Positions 16,380 through 25,555 of a DNA stretch of 64,000 bases are shown here, piece by piece. The number at the start of each line of letters is the position of its first letter. Within the stretch, counting starts at the first letter, position 1. Source of the DNA: a bacterium (GTDB lineage: Bacteria; 4484-113; JAFGCY01); NCBI GenBank assembly GCA_020849855.1, contig JADZFO010000015.1, forward strand, positions 101,126 through 165,125, given 5' to 3'. The position numbers and the translations under genes are program-made. The notes under the pieces were generated by a model. That model worked only from the letters and a program-made list of their open reading frames with translations, had not been told where the DNA came from and did not search any database.

Positions 16380-18344
16380 CTAGAGCCGCTCCTTAATCCA
16401 GTTGATCAGGCCACCCTTCAGCAGCACCTCAACCTGGCGTTCGGACAGGTCATGCTGCACGGTCAGGGTCTCGCCTGTGCGCTGGTTGGTCACCTTGACC
16501 TGCTGGCCGGCGGCGATCTGAGCGCGGATCCCCTGGATATGCAGGATGTCACCCTGCTCGATCTTGTCGTAGTCCGCCTTGTCCACGAAGTTCAGCGGCA
16601 GGATGCCGAAGTTGACCAGGTTGGAGCGGTGGATGCGGGCAAAGCTCTTGGTCAGCACCACACGGCAGCCCAGGAAGCGCGGCGCAAGAGCCGCGTGCTC
16701 ACGGCTGGAGCCCTGGCCATATGTCTCGCCGCCTACGATGATGTGGCCGCCCAGTTCACGCACGGCCACCGCGCGGTCATGGTAGCTCGGGTCCTCACGC
16801 TCGAAGCAGAACTGCGCGATCCGGGGAATGTTGGAACGGAAGGGCAGAGCGCGGGCGCCGGCCGGGCTGATGCTGTCGGTGCTGATCTTGTCGCCAAGCT
16901 TGATCATCACGGGAAGGCTGATCTCGTCCTCGATCGGCGTGATCGGCGGCAGGCTCATGATATTCGGGCCCTTGCGCAGCTCGATCTTCTCGGCTTCTTC
17001 CTGCGGCGGAGGGGCCACCAACATGGTTGTGTTGATGATCGGGTCGGCGGGCTCGGTGATGCGCGGGTATTCCATCGCCGGGTGGCCGTTGGCCTTGCCC
17101 AGGTCACGTGGATCGGTGATCACGCCAGTCAGCGCACTGGCCGCGGCGGTCTCAGGGCTGACCAGGCAGACCAGGTCGTCCATCGTGCCTGAGCGTCCCG
17201 GGAAGTTGCGCGGCACGGTGCGCAGGCTGATCTCCTTGGTCGCCGGCGCCTGGCCCATACCGATGCAGCCGTTGCAGCCGGCCTGGTGGACGCGGCCGCC
17301 GGAGTGGATCAGGGGCATCATATAGCCATCGCGCACCAGGTTTTCCAGTACCTGCCGGCTGGCCGGGTTGACGTCAAAGCTGACCCGCGGGTGGATGGTC
17401 CTCCCGCGGACTATCTCGGCCGGGATGGCCAGGTCCTTGTAACCGGGATTGGCGCTGGAGCCAATGTAGCTCTGGTAAATCGGGGTGCCGGCCACCTCGC
17501 GGACATACTTCACGTTGTCCGGGCTGGAGGGCATCGCGATCAGCGGCTCCAGTGTGCTGAGGTCGATCTCGTCGTGGACGTCGTAGTCGCCTTCAGTATC
17601 GGGCAGCAGGTAGCTGAACTCGCTCTCGCGGCCCTGGCTCTTCATAAAGGCCTTGACCTCGTCATCAGCCGGGAAGACAGTGGTCGTCGCTCCAAGCTCG
17701 GCGCCCATGTTGGCGATGACGTGGCGGTCCATGGTGGACAGGCACTCCAGACCGGGGCCGTAATACTCGATGATCCTTCCGAGGCCGCCGGCCACTGTAT
17801 AGCGGCGCAGCATCTCCAGGATCACGTCCTTGGCGCTGACCCAGTCGGGCAGCTTGCCGGTCAGCTTGACACCCCAGATCTGCGGCATCTTGAAAAAGAA
17901 GGGCTGGCCGGCGATGGCCAGGGCCACTTCAAGGCCGCCGGCGCCGATCGCCAGCTGTCCCAGGGCGCCTGCACCGGGGGTATGGCTGTCAGAGCCAAGC
18001 AGGGTCACACCGGGACGGCCGAAGCGCTCCATATGCACCGGGTGGCTGACGCCGTTACCGGGACGGCTGTACCAGACGCCAAAACGCTGGCATGCGCTGT
18101 ACAGGAAGAGGTGGTCGTCAGGGTTCTTGTTGTCTTCCTGAATCAGGTTGTGGTCGACATACTGGCAGGACAGCTCGGTCCTGGCGCGCTTGAGGCCCAT
18201 GGCCTCCAGCTCGAGCATCACCATGGTGCCTGTCGCGTCCTGCGTCAGGGTCTGGTCGATGCGGATGCCGATCTCCTGGCCAATGACCATCTCGCCAGAC
18301 ACAAGGTGCGAGGCGATCAGCTTCTTGGCGACGTTCATGCCCAT
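16380..18344 (-). CDS. acn: Aconitate hydratase
   Basis: Isomerises citrate and isocitrate through cis-aconitate with a [4Fe-4S] cluster. The 654-residue protein has the aconitase order: DHNLIQEDNKN, LLGSDSHTPGAGALGQLAIGAGGLEVA, GSSANPGYKDLA, the cluster-ligand GCNGCIGMGQ, and the swivel-domain GQGSSREHAALAPRFLG and SFARIHRSNLVNFGILPL. It is the shorter aconitase type with an early-ending domain 4, as in many bacterial acn genes of 640-660 residues. GGGAG lies 6 nt before ATG. It is alone on its strand and convergent with the neighbour, so probably monocistronic. Confidence 0.95.
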   Translation of the reverse strand: MGMNVAKKLIASHLVSGEMVIGQEIGIRIDQTLTQDATGTMVMLELEAMGLKRARTELSCQYVDHNLIQEDNKNPDDHLFLYSACQRFGVWYSRPGNGVSHPVHMERFGRPGVTLLGSDSHTPGAGALGQLAIGAGGLEVALAIAGQPFFFKMPQIWGVKLTGKLPDWVSAKDVILEMLRRYTVAGGLGRIIEYYGPGLECLSTMDRHVIANMGAELGATTTVFPADDEVKAFMKSQGRESEFSYLLPDTEGDYDVHDEIDLSTLEPLIAMPSSPDNVKYVREVAGTPIYQSYIGSSANPGYKDLAIPAEIVRGRTIHPRVSFDVNPASRQVLENLVRDGYMMPLIHSGGRVHQAGCNGCIGMGQAPATKEISLRTVPRNFPGRSGTMDDLVCLVSPETAAASALTGVITDPRDLGKANGHPAMEYPRITEPADPIINTTMLVAPPPQEEAEKIELRKGPNIMSLPPITPIEDEISLPVMIKLGDKISTDSISPAGARALPFRSNIPRIAQFCFEREDPSYHDRAVAVRELGGHIIVGGETYGQGSSREHAALAPRFLGCRVVLTKSFARIHRSNLVNFGILPLNFVDKADYDKIEQGDILHIQGIRAQIAAGQQVKVTNQRTGETLTVQHDLSERQVEVLLKGGLINWIKERL

Positions 18345-18605
18345 AGCGCAACTCCCGGAGCACTGCAGGATGTGCGCGCCAGGCGGCGCGTGAAAGTGGA
18401 GATGCGCCGCACGGCGACTGGCTCAGTGCCGCGAAATAATACACCTTGTATCGGCTCAATATCCTCTGAGACAGAATCTTAATTGCCCTGAGTGTTGTTC
18501 TGCAGGTTGATTCTGCCTTGTCTTGCCGCCCGCTGTGCCGTTTTTGCTGTGTCTTTTTGGCAAGATCAATGCCGTGGCCCTGCAGTAAATCCCAACACTA
18601 CTGAG

Positions 18606-18611
18606 TATAAA
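18606..18611 (+). promoter_or_regulatory. -10 hexamer TATAAA, 8 nt before the GNAT gene
   Basis: TATAAA with 8 nt to ATG 18620 and no ribosome-binding site in the gap, consistent with leaderless transcription. The 275-nt divergent region to aconitase otherwise shows only a TATTAT candidate for the aconitase side near 18437. Confidence 0.5.
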
Positions 18612-18619
18612 CTCCAATC

Positions 18620-19204
18620 ATGAGCAGCATAGAGTTTCTCGCCGACGAAAGGACCGCCCTGACCCCGCTGGCCGACGCGCATGTGGAGACCATGACACGC
18701 TGGGTTAACAACCAGTCGGTCATTCGCTACCTTGGCGGGCCGCTGGGCATATCGGTCGATGAGGAACGCAAGTGGCTGGAGCGGATACGCGCGTCCCAGG
18801 ACGATGTGATTTACGGCATTATGATCCGGGAGAGCGGGCAGCTCATCGGCACTGTGGCGCTGCACGGCGTGCGCGGTCTGGGCCGCCATGCTGAATACGG
18901 GATCTCCATTGGAGAGCCGGAACACTGGGGCAAGGGCTACGGCTTTGAGGCCTGCCGCCTGATGCTGGACTGGGGCTTTAACCGGCTGAACCTGCACTCG
19001 GTCTACCTGCGTGTCTTCGCCGACAACCAGCGCGGTGTGCGCAGCTACGAGAAAGCCGGGTTCAAGCACGCAGGGATGCTGCGCCAGCACGCCTTCCGTG
19101 ACGGCGTGTATCTGGACATGTACTACATGGACATCCTGCGCGAGGAGTTCAACAGCCAGTGGGCGGACTGGCGCGCACGGCAGGCGGAGCGCTATGCAGT
19201 GTAG
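18620..19204 (+). CDS. RimJ/RimL-type GNAT N-acetyltransferase
   Basis: A 194-residue acetyltransferase of the GNAT fold. Motif A is seen as HWGKGYGFEACRLMLDWGF with the acetyl-CoA-binding GKGYG loop; then LHSVYLRVFADNQRGVRSYEKAGF, typical of RimJ/RimL proteins that acetylate protein N-termini or small molecules such as antibiotics and spermidine. The substrate cannot be told. Members of this group often modify ribosomal proteins. The gene stands alone, divergent from aconitase. Confidence 0.88.
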   Translation: MSSIEFLADERTALTPLADAHVETMTRWVNNQSVIRYLGGPLGISVDEERKWLERIRASQDDVIYGIMIRESGQLIGTVALHGVRGLGRHAEYGISIGEPEHWGKGYGFEACRLMLDWGFNRLNLHSVYLRVFADNQRGVRSYEKAGFKHAGMLRQHAFRDGVYLDMYYMDILREEFNSQWADWRARQAERYAV

Positions 19205-19311
19205 GCTCGCAAAAGAAGAGATTTATTGATTAAGCCTTGAGAATTGCCTGAGCTGCGCTTGCAGCTTCAGACTTAGGCTGCTTGGAGTATGGCCCAATCG
19301 GGGGAACTACT

Positions 19312-21807
19312 GTGAGCAGCAATTTAGAAGATACGCCGAACGGCCCGAAAGAAGAGGGACAGAGCGCTGCCGACCAGGCCGCAATCGATCCTGAATCAAC
19401 GGGCGACCCGCAGCCTGAGTCAAAGCAGCAAGGGAGCGCCGACTCAGCCCAGGCAGGGGCGGAGCAGCAGGACAAGCCTGAAACCGCAGCTCAGAAGAAG
19501 GAAGAAGACTGGCTGGATTGTGGGTCGGTGAAGGAGTCTGCTGAGTCCCCTGAGGACGGGGAGGGCAAAGGCAGGCGAGTCATTGCCGTTCTGCATGTCC
19601 ACGGCATGGGCGAGCAGGCGCGCTACGGCACCATTGGAGCCGCCGCGGCGGAGATCCGCCAGGCGCTGTGCGCCAGTACCTATGCGCACCCCTGCTCAGT
19701 TAAAGGCTTTGTGCGCGGCCCGGATATCCATAACAACTATAGCTTCCCTGACAATAGCAGTGCAGCTGACTGTAACTGCACCCAGGAGCAGTACGACAGC
19801 TTCTGCCAAGCCCCCGGCGCAAAGGCTGGTACACCAGGCGAAAAGGCTCAAGCTCAGGCTTTGCCAGTGGAACCGGCCGGCGCGCGGATCGAGTGGCTCG
19901 AAACCACCGAGCAACAAGCTGACACAATGCGCTTTTACAAGGTCGAAAATGTCATCTACAAGACCCAGGTCCTGAGTTTTGCTCCGAGTGACAAAACCGT
20001 CGGAGTACGGCCGCTCGAGATTCATGTGATGGAGACCTACTGGGCCCCCGAAGCCAGCGGCATGAACTTCTGGAGCACCTTTGCCTGGCTCCACAAGGCC
20101 TGGCTGGCTTTATTCCGGCTCTTTCCCCTGGTTGCACGCCACATTGATATCTCAGACGAGAACGGCGTCAAGACTCCGCGGAAGTTCAGCTGGGCGCGCG
20201 AGGGCACGAAGAGGATACTCAAGCTGCTGCTCACCATGTATGTGCTGATAATTTTGGCCACTTTCGCTATTGGTCACGGCGTACTCAGCGCCAAACAACT
20301 GGTTGATGCCTATCAGAAGAAGGGCCTTTCGGCAGGGCAGATACGCTGTCTGCTGGAGCCGCCTGCTGACGCCAGTTACCCGCATCCCAATCTGCACGGC
20401 CCGGCCGCGGCCTTCTTCAGCATCCCGGTCTTCGTTCTGCTCCTCTGCAGTGTGCTGACCATCTCAAACCTGATCAACAGCCCAATGCCGCGCAAGGAAG
20501 ACCAGCTCAAACTTGGTCTAGGGCCCAGTCCGCCGGCTACCTGGTTCATCTTCTGGGTCTTTGTTGTCGGCGACGCGCTGGCACATGTGTTCCTGTGGGG
20601 CTTCTGGATTAGCTATATCCCGAAGTTCTTCAACTTTCCACTGCTGCAGGACTTCTTTGTCCCGACTCTGGGGCTTCAGCTCAACTTTGGGATCAGCTTC
20701 ATACTCATCAGCTTCCTGATCCACCTTGTGTTCATCATGAAGATGAAGAAGTGCGTCCTTACCGGGCAGAGCAGTTTTTATGTGTGCGGCATGATGCTGT
20801 TATTCCTCGGTGCCTGCGCAGCAGCGATTGCCACCTTTGCTGTTGGCCTGACCATCCCTGGCATCGCCCTTGGCATTTACATCATGTTCTATGTTCTCGC
20901 CTGGCGCTGGTTCAACTACTGGCTGTCGCGCTGGTTCGGCGATGTTGCGATCTTCACCAACCAAGACGAGAACTCGCCCCTTTACTGCAAGCGCACGGCA
21001 ATTCAGCGCTGCATGATGTTACAGCTAGACTACGTCTTCGGCACGCATGAGTTCCTCAAGGATTCAGACAAGTGGGAGCCTCAGGCCTGGCGGCCGGGAG
21101 GTGCCTATGACGAGGTCATCATTTACGGCCACAGCCTGGGCTGCATTGTGGCCTATAACTCAATCTGCGACTACTTCCGGCGTATCTTTGAGTCAGGCAC
21201 CAAAGAGACACTTGCGCACGTTAAAGCGCGCTTCAAGGCATTCCTGACCACCGGATGCCATCTGGACATTGTTGAATATCTGTTTGACCCTGGTTCGACG
21301 GATAACCGCTACTATGACCGTCTGCGGGTGTTCGGCCGCTATGCAGTGCCGGCCGGGTCAGACCCGGAGCCCCAGCCCCTGAGAGGTGTCATGTGGCTGA
21401 ACATCTGGAACTGGTGGGATGTGTTCAGCAGCAAGCTCTTTCAGTACGGCTCAGTCATCAATGCCCGCGTGAGCGGGGACGTGCCCCTGGTTTGCCACAG
21501 CCACTATATGCAGATTGAGCGCGCCCGCGGGCTGCTAAAGCATGTTCTGCTCGCTCCCTGGGAGATGCCCAGGCCGCCCGCTTGTGTCGCTGCACCGCCG
21601 CCTGGACCAGCCATCGCCGCTGGCGCACTGCCACAGCCGCCGCTGACTCCGCCAGCGCCAGGCGCGCAGGGTCAGCAACCTCCTGCCGGCGAGCCACTGC
21701 TTGGGCTGGAGCAGGCCGGCGCGCAGCAGCGTGCCAGAGCCTGGGACAGTGGCTTCAGGTCTCCAGGCAAGCGCGAAAACAAATCATCCGGGCCGGTGCC
21801 CGGCTAA
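19312..21807 (+). CDS. Membrane-interrupted alpha/beta-hydrolase-fold protein
   Basis: An 831-residue putative serine hydrolase. A disordered acidic N-terminus (about 1-88) leads to VIAVLHVHGMGEQ (HGMG about 97-100), the oxyanion-hole strand-loop of lipases. About 200 residues later come six or so membrane helices (roughly 290-560), then VIIYGHSLGCIVAYNS with the nucleophile elbow GHSLG (Ser near 608), and a His in VCHSHYM near 728. The tail is Pro/Ala-rich. Thus one hydrolase domain appears split by a membrane domain. GTG 19312 follows GGGGGA by 8 nt; TTG 19282 is another possible start. Lipid or lipoprotein substrates are plausible because of the membrane site, but unproven. Confidence 0.65.
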   Translation: MSSNLEDTPNGPKEEGQSAADQAAIDPESTGDPQPESKQQGSADSAQAGAEQQDKPETAAQKKEEDWLDCGSVKESAESPEDGEGKGRRVIAVLHVHGMGEQARYGTIGAAAAEIRQALCASTYAHPCSVKGFVRGPDIHNNYSFPDNSSAADCNCTQEQYDSFCQAPGAKAGTPGEKAQAQALPVEPAGARIEWLETTEQQADTMRFYKVENVIYKTQVLSFAPSDKTVGVRPLEIHVMETYWAPEASGMNFWSTFAWLHKAWLALFRLFPLVARHIDISDENGVKTPRKFSWAREGTKRILKLLLTMYVLIILATFAIGHGVLSAKQLVDAYQKKGLSAGQIRCLLEPPADASYPHPNLHGPAAAFFSIPVFVLLLCSVLTISNLINSPMPRKEDQLKLGLGPSPPATWFIFWVFVVGDALAHVFLWGFWISYIPKFFNFPLLQDFFVPTLGLQLNFGISFILISFLIHLVFIMKMKKCVLTGQSSFYVCGMMLLFLGACAAAIATFAVGLTIPGIALGIYIMFYVLAWRWFNYWLSRWFGDVAIFTNQDENSPLYCKRTAIQRCMMLQLDYVFGTHEFLKDSDKWEPQAWRPGGAYDEVIIYGHSLGCIVAYNSICDYFRRIFESGTKETLAHVKARFKAFLTTGCHLDIVEYLFDPGSTDNRYYDRLRVFGRYAVPAGSDPEPQPLRGVMWLNIWNWWDVFSSKLFQYGSVINARVSGDVPLVCHSHYMQIERARGLLKHVLLAPWEMPRPPACVAAPPPGPAIAAGALPQPPLTPPAPGAQGQQPPAGEPLLGLEQAGAQQRARAWDSGFRSPGKRENKSSGPVPG

Positions 21808-21862
21808 TATGAGGCCGACGAACCATCAGGAGAATAGTGACGGCCGCTCAGTCACCTGCCCG

Positions 21863-24112
21863 CTAGTTGTAGTAGGCTCCCAGCAGCCGCTGGCCTGTCG
21901 CGTCGTCGTAGACAACAACCGGCGTGCTGCCGCTGACGGTCAATTCGCTGAAGCGGCCCATGTCGCCTGCACCGTCGACCAGCATAGGCGACTGCCAGTC
22001 CGCGCCCGCATTGTCTTCGGCGAAAACAGCGAGCAGGTCCGCAGTGTTGCTGTCGTAGTAACTCAGCAGTGGCTTGCCGTTCACCAGAACCATGGCGCAG
22101 CTCGCACCCACTCCGGCACGCGGGTCTACCTGCACGGCCGGGTTCTCCCAGGCGCTGCCGTCTGCTGTGCTGGCGCGAATAAAGTGGACGCCGCCCTGCA
22201 GCATATTGTCGGCATAAGCGGCGGCGGGCATGCCGTCGCAAAGGGCTATCGAGCTCCAGCCAGCAGTCGCGTCACCAAAGACCACCGGGTCAAGCCAGGT
22301 GCCGGCATTCGCCTGCTCGGCCCGGGTCAGCCGCAGGCGGTGCAGCTCTGCTGGCGTGTCGGCATAAAAGCCGTAGAACAGCGCCGGCTTGCCATCCAGC
22401 AGCATGCTGCTGAGGCCAAAGACATAGGCTTCCTCCTCCACATAGTCCGGCACCTCCGCGTCGGTCCAGTCGGCGCCGGTGCTGTCCAGCGCGCGGTAGC
22501 CCACGAGATAGGTATAGGCAGCGAAGGAGTACTTGTTTGTGATGCTATAGATCGCCGGCTTGCCGTCGGCTATGAACATCACGGTCTCACCGCCATCGGT
22601 CTGAGACAGCTCCAGGGGCGTGTCCCACTGCGCGCCTTCTGTATCCTGCGCCCTCACGTAGAACAGGTAGGCACCAGGGGTGAACTCGTTTGGTGCGTTG
22701 TAGGCAATGGCCGGCAGCCCGCTTACTTCCGCCAGCGCCGGTCCATAGCCTGTGTTGCCGCTGGCCACAGTAATGGGTGAACCCCAGTTTGTCGCCTCAG
22801 GGTCATCCGCGATGCTGTAGCGCAGGCTCCCGCTGAGCGCATCATGGTAGGCAACCGCAGGCCGCCGGCGGGCCAGCGGGCCGATGAGCGCCAGAGACGG
22901 GTCTGAGCTCTCAAGCGAGGCATTGTTGTCGATTACCACCCTGTGCCAGCCGCTGCTGAGGGTGATCTCCAGGCTGGCAGAGGCGCTCTTTGCGCTGCTG
23001 TCGGTGACCCGCAGCCCGACCTGCGTGGTGCCATGGCGGCCGAAGACCTGCTCAATGTAGGGCGAAGTCCCACTGCTGCGCTCGAAGTCCCCGTCGCCAT
23101 CCATGTCCCAGGCATAGTCGCTCAGACTGGCGCCGCTGGAAGGCAGGCTGGCGCTGGCGTCAAAGCTCACGCTCAGCGGTGCGCTGCCCTGCTGCACATC
23201 CGCGCTGAACTGGGCCACGGGCTGGCTGCCATCCGGAACGTTAAACGCCAGCTGCAGGCTGTCGGATGCGCCGCCGCCGTGGATGCGCACTGTCGCTTCC
23301 ACCGGTCCCGGAGCGGCAGCAGGATAAATGTACTGCGCCAGTCCGTCACTGTCGTCCAGAAGCTCAAAGATGCCATCGCTGTCCCAGTCAATGTCCATTA
23401 GCCAACTCTGGGCGCCGTAGACCACTGATGCGCTGGCATCCACATCCACCCGCAGACCCTCAGGCAGTACCTGCTGACTGGCCTCGGCTGCTGCCTGCGC
23501 CACCGCATCGCCAAGCAGAAGCCATGAAAGCTGCTGGTTCTGCTCGCCTGCCAGCAGGACAACCGCGAAGCTCTGGCCAAAGGGTGCGACGTAGGGGGTT
23601 TGGTCAGCAATCTCGATAGCGCTGCCGTCTGTGGGCAGGCGCTGCCAGTCCCAGCGCTCTGTCACATAGTTGGCTAGTGCGACCCAGGCAGTGCCGGCCT
23701 GGGGCTGCTGACGCCAGCCGGCGCTCAGCTCGACAGGTCCGCTGGCCCCGGCCTGTTCGCTGAAGCGATAAATCGCGTAGGCCGTTGCGCCCAGCCTGCG
23801 CTGGCTGTCATAGCTGCTGCTGAAGGTCAGGTCAGCGGAGGGGTCGACATCCATGCTCAACTGCGGCACAGAGACATTGTGGTTTGGCAGGAAGGGCTCA
23901 TAGTCTGTCCCCCGCCGGTAGCCCTGTGGCGGGCCGGCCTCGACAAGGGCAAGCAGGCTTGAGGGCCGCGGCAGCCTGGGGAGCAGCCCGGTCTCTGTGG
24001 GGTCAGCCTGTTCCTGACTGCCGCCGCAGGCCTGGCACAGCAATGTCAGCACAAGCACCGCCGCATAGCGCAGGGCGCCACGATAAGTACTCAGCCGGGA
24101 GCGGTAGCGCAT
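21863..24112 (-). CDS. Large secreted lipoprotein with PKD domain and beta-propeller-like repeats
   Basis: A 749-residue exported protein. The N-terminus has a hydrophobic run ending LLCQACGG, a likely but non-canonical lipobox. A PKD-type Ig domain lies at about 300-385 (FSADVQQGSAPLSVSFDAS ... YAWDMDGDGDFE), and a second DIDWDSDGIFE strand occurs earlier near 240. The C-terminal ~350 residues repeat units of the type GLPAIAYN, GKPALFYG, GKPLLSYYD about every 50-60 residues, like a sialidase-style propeller. Such proteins sit on the outer surface and bind polymers; no catalytic motif is seen. It is convergent with the membrane hydrolase gene. Confidence 0.8.
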   Translation of the reverse strand: MRYRSRLSTYRGALRYAAVLVLTLLCQACGGSQEQADPTETGLLPRLPRPSSLLALVEAGPPQGYRRGTDYEPFLPNHNVSVPQLSMDVDPSADLTFSSSYDSQRRLGATAYAIYRFSEQAGASGPVELSAGWRQQPQAGTAWVALANYVTERWDWQRLPTDGSAIEIADQTPYVAPFGQSFAVVLLAGEQNQQLSWLLLGDAVAQAAAEASQQVLPEGLRVDVDASASVVYGAQSWLMDIDWDSDGIFELLDDSDGLAQYIYPAAAPGPVEATVRIHGGGASDSLQLAFNVPDGSQPVAQFSADVQQGSAPLSVSFDASASLPSSGASLSDYAWDMDGDGDFERSSGTSPYIEQVFGRHGTTQVGLRVTDSSAKSASASLEITLSSGWHRVVIDNNASLESSDPSLALIGPLARRRPAVAYHDALSGSLRYSIADDPEATNWGSPITVASGNTGYGPALAEVSGLPAIAYNAPNEFTPGAYLFYVRAQDTEGAQWDTPLELSQTDGGETVMFIADGKPAIYSITNKYSFAAYTYLVGYRALDSTGADWTDAEVPDYVEEEAYVFGLSSMLLDGKPALFYGFYADTPAELHRLRLTRAEQANAGTWLDPVVFGDATAGWSSIALCDGMPAAAYADNMLQGGVHFIRASTADGSAWENPAVQVDPRAGVGASCAMVLVNGKPLLSYYDSNTADLLAVFAEDNAGADWQSPMLVDGAGDMGRFSELTVSGSTPVVVYDDATGQRLLGAYYN

Positions 24113-24172
24113 AACAGTAAGGATGCCTCGTCGGGGCCGGAAGTCTCGCTAATAGCGGCATAACGGGGTATG

Positions 24173-24178
24173 TATAAT
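24173..24178 (+). promoter_or_regulatory. -10 hexamer TATAAT of tRNA-Ser
   Basis: TATAAT lies 8 nt before the first base of the mature tRNA, so the primary transcript would begin within about two nucleotides of the tRNA 5' end and need little or no RNase P trimming. Confidence 0.6.
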
Positions 24179-24186
24179 CGGTACAC

Positions 24187-24276
24187 GGAGGAGTGGCCGA
24201 GCGGTTTAAGGCGGCAGTCTTGAAAACTGTTGGGCGCGAGAGCGTCACGGGGGTTCGAATCCCTCCTCCTCCGCCA
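24187..24276 (+). tRNA. tRNA-Ser (anticodon TGA)
   Basis: A 90-nt class II tRNA. Acceptor GGAGGAG pairs with CTCCTCC, followed by discriminator G and encoded CCA. The anticodon stem GCAGT/ACTGT carries loop CTTGAAA with anticodon TGA at its centre, reading UCA. A long variable arm (GGGCGCGAGAGCGTC) and GGTTCGAATCC T-loop complete the fold. Confidence 0.97.
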
Positions 24277-24341
24277 ACTGCTGCTCCGCCGCTTCGCGGT
24301 CTATGGCAGTTGCCACACACATGGGGACTGACAGAAGTAAA

Positions 24342-25406
24342 ATGCCCGATTCGCAGCCACTCGGCAGCGCCTGCCGCGACGGTGCCAGCCTTGAGCATGG
24401 GCATGATCAGGGTCACAGCCATGGACATGACCACAGCCACTCTCACAGTCACTCCCACAGCCACGCCAAAGGGCACAACCATAGTCATTCCCACGGTCAC
24501 AGCCATGGGCACGGCCATTCACATGCCCCTGCCAGCTTCGGCCGGGCCTTCGCCATCGGCATCAGCCTCAACCTGGCCTTCGTGCTGGTGGAGGCCGGCT
24601 TCGGCTTCTTCACCCGCTCACTGACCCTGCTGGCGGATGCCGGCCACAACCTCAGCGATGTCCTTGGCCTGGCTCTGGCCTGGACCGCCAGCGTGCTGTC
24701 CCGCCGCGGGCCCAGCACCCGCTATACCTACGGCCTCAAGGGCAGCTCGATCATTGCCTCACTGGCCAATGCCGTACTGCTGCTGGTTGCCGTCGGTGCC
24801 ATCGCCTGGGAAGCGCTGCAGCGCTTGTGGCAGCCCGAGCCGGTCGCCAGCGGGCTGATGATGCTAGTCGCCGGCGTTGGAATCGTGATCAACACGGCTA
24901 CCGCGCTGCTCTTTGCCCGGGGCAGCCAGTCGGACATCAACATCCGCGGGGCCTATCTGCACATGGCCGCCGATGCAGCCGTGTCAGCCGGGGTAGTAAT
25001 CGCCGGCCTGCTGATAATGCTGACAGGCCAAAGCTGGATTGACCCCCTGGCCTGCCTGGTGGTAGTCGCGATAATTGTCTACAACACCTGGGGCCTGCTG
25101 CGCGAGTCGCTGGATCTTTCGCTCAGCGCAGTGCCGGCAGGCCTTGACCCGCTTGCAGTGCGCAAGGCCCTGGCTGCGCTTCCGGGGGTGCAGGAAGTCC
25201 ACGACCTGCACATCTGGGGCATGAGCACCACAGAGTCTGCCCTGACCGTACATCTTGTCACCGCGGAGCCGGTGCAGGACAACTCGCTGCTGGTGCGGGC
25301 CCAGACCCTGCTGCGGCAGCACTTTGGCATCGAGCACGTTACGGTTCAGCTTGAGCACTGTGACGGCAGCCACAACTGCAGCCAGGCGCCGGACGACGTA
25401 ATCTAG
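24342..25406 (+). CDS. Cation diffusion facilitator (zinc-type) transporter with His-rich N-terminus
   Basis: A CDF antiporter exporting Zn2+ or related divalent metal ions from the cytoplasm. Residues about 20-65 are dominated by HSH/HGH repeats that bind metal. Six membrane helices follow, with LADAGHNLSDVLGLALA in helix II carrying the His/Asp metal site and HMAADAAVSAGVV in helix V. The C-terminal cytoplasmic domain has VHDLHIWGMS as in ZitB/CzcD. The start is uncertain: ATG 24342 has AGAAG 4 nt upstream, ATG 24303 is 13 codons earlier. It begins 65 nt after tRNA-Ser. Confidence 0.92.
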   Translation: MPDSQPLGSACRDGASLEHGHDQGHSHGHDHSHSHSHSHSHAKGHNHSHSHGHSHGHGHSHAPASFGRAFAIGISLNLAFVLVEAGFGFFTRSLTLLADAGHNLSDVLGLALAWTASVLSRRGPSTRYTYGLKGSSIIASLANAVLLLVAVGAIAWEALQRLWQPEPVASGLMMLVAGVGIVINTATALLFARGSQSDINIRGAYLHMAADAAVSAGVVIAGLLIMLTGQSWIDPLACLVVVAIIVYNTWGLLRESLDLSLSAVPAGLDPLAVRKALAALPGVQEVHDLHIWGMSTTESALTVHLVTAEPVQDNSLLVRAQTLLRQHFGIEHVTVQLEHCDGSHNCSQAPDDVI

Positions 25407-25555
25407 CACCGCCTGCAACCCTGCGGCTGGCAGGCTTAACTCAGCTCAGTTCAACATCAAAGCGCCTTTTTACCTCCGGACGCCCCCGGACTGTTATAGT
25501 CCAGTCGGGGGCTGAAGGCGCCTGGGCGGAGATGAGACTCTAGCTTGGGAGTGCC

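Noticed and set aside
24193-24624. Coding frame covering tRNA-Ser and the start of the zinc transporter
   Set aside because: It overlaps a complete tRNA and a clear CDF gene in another frame.
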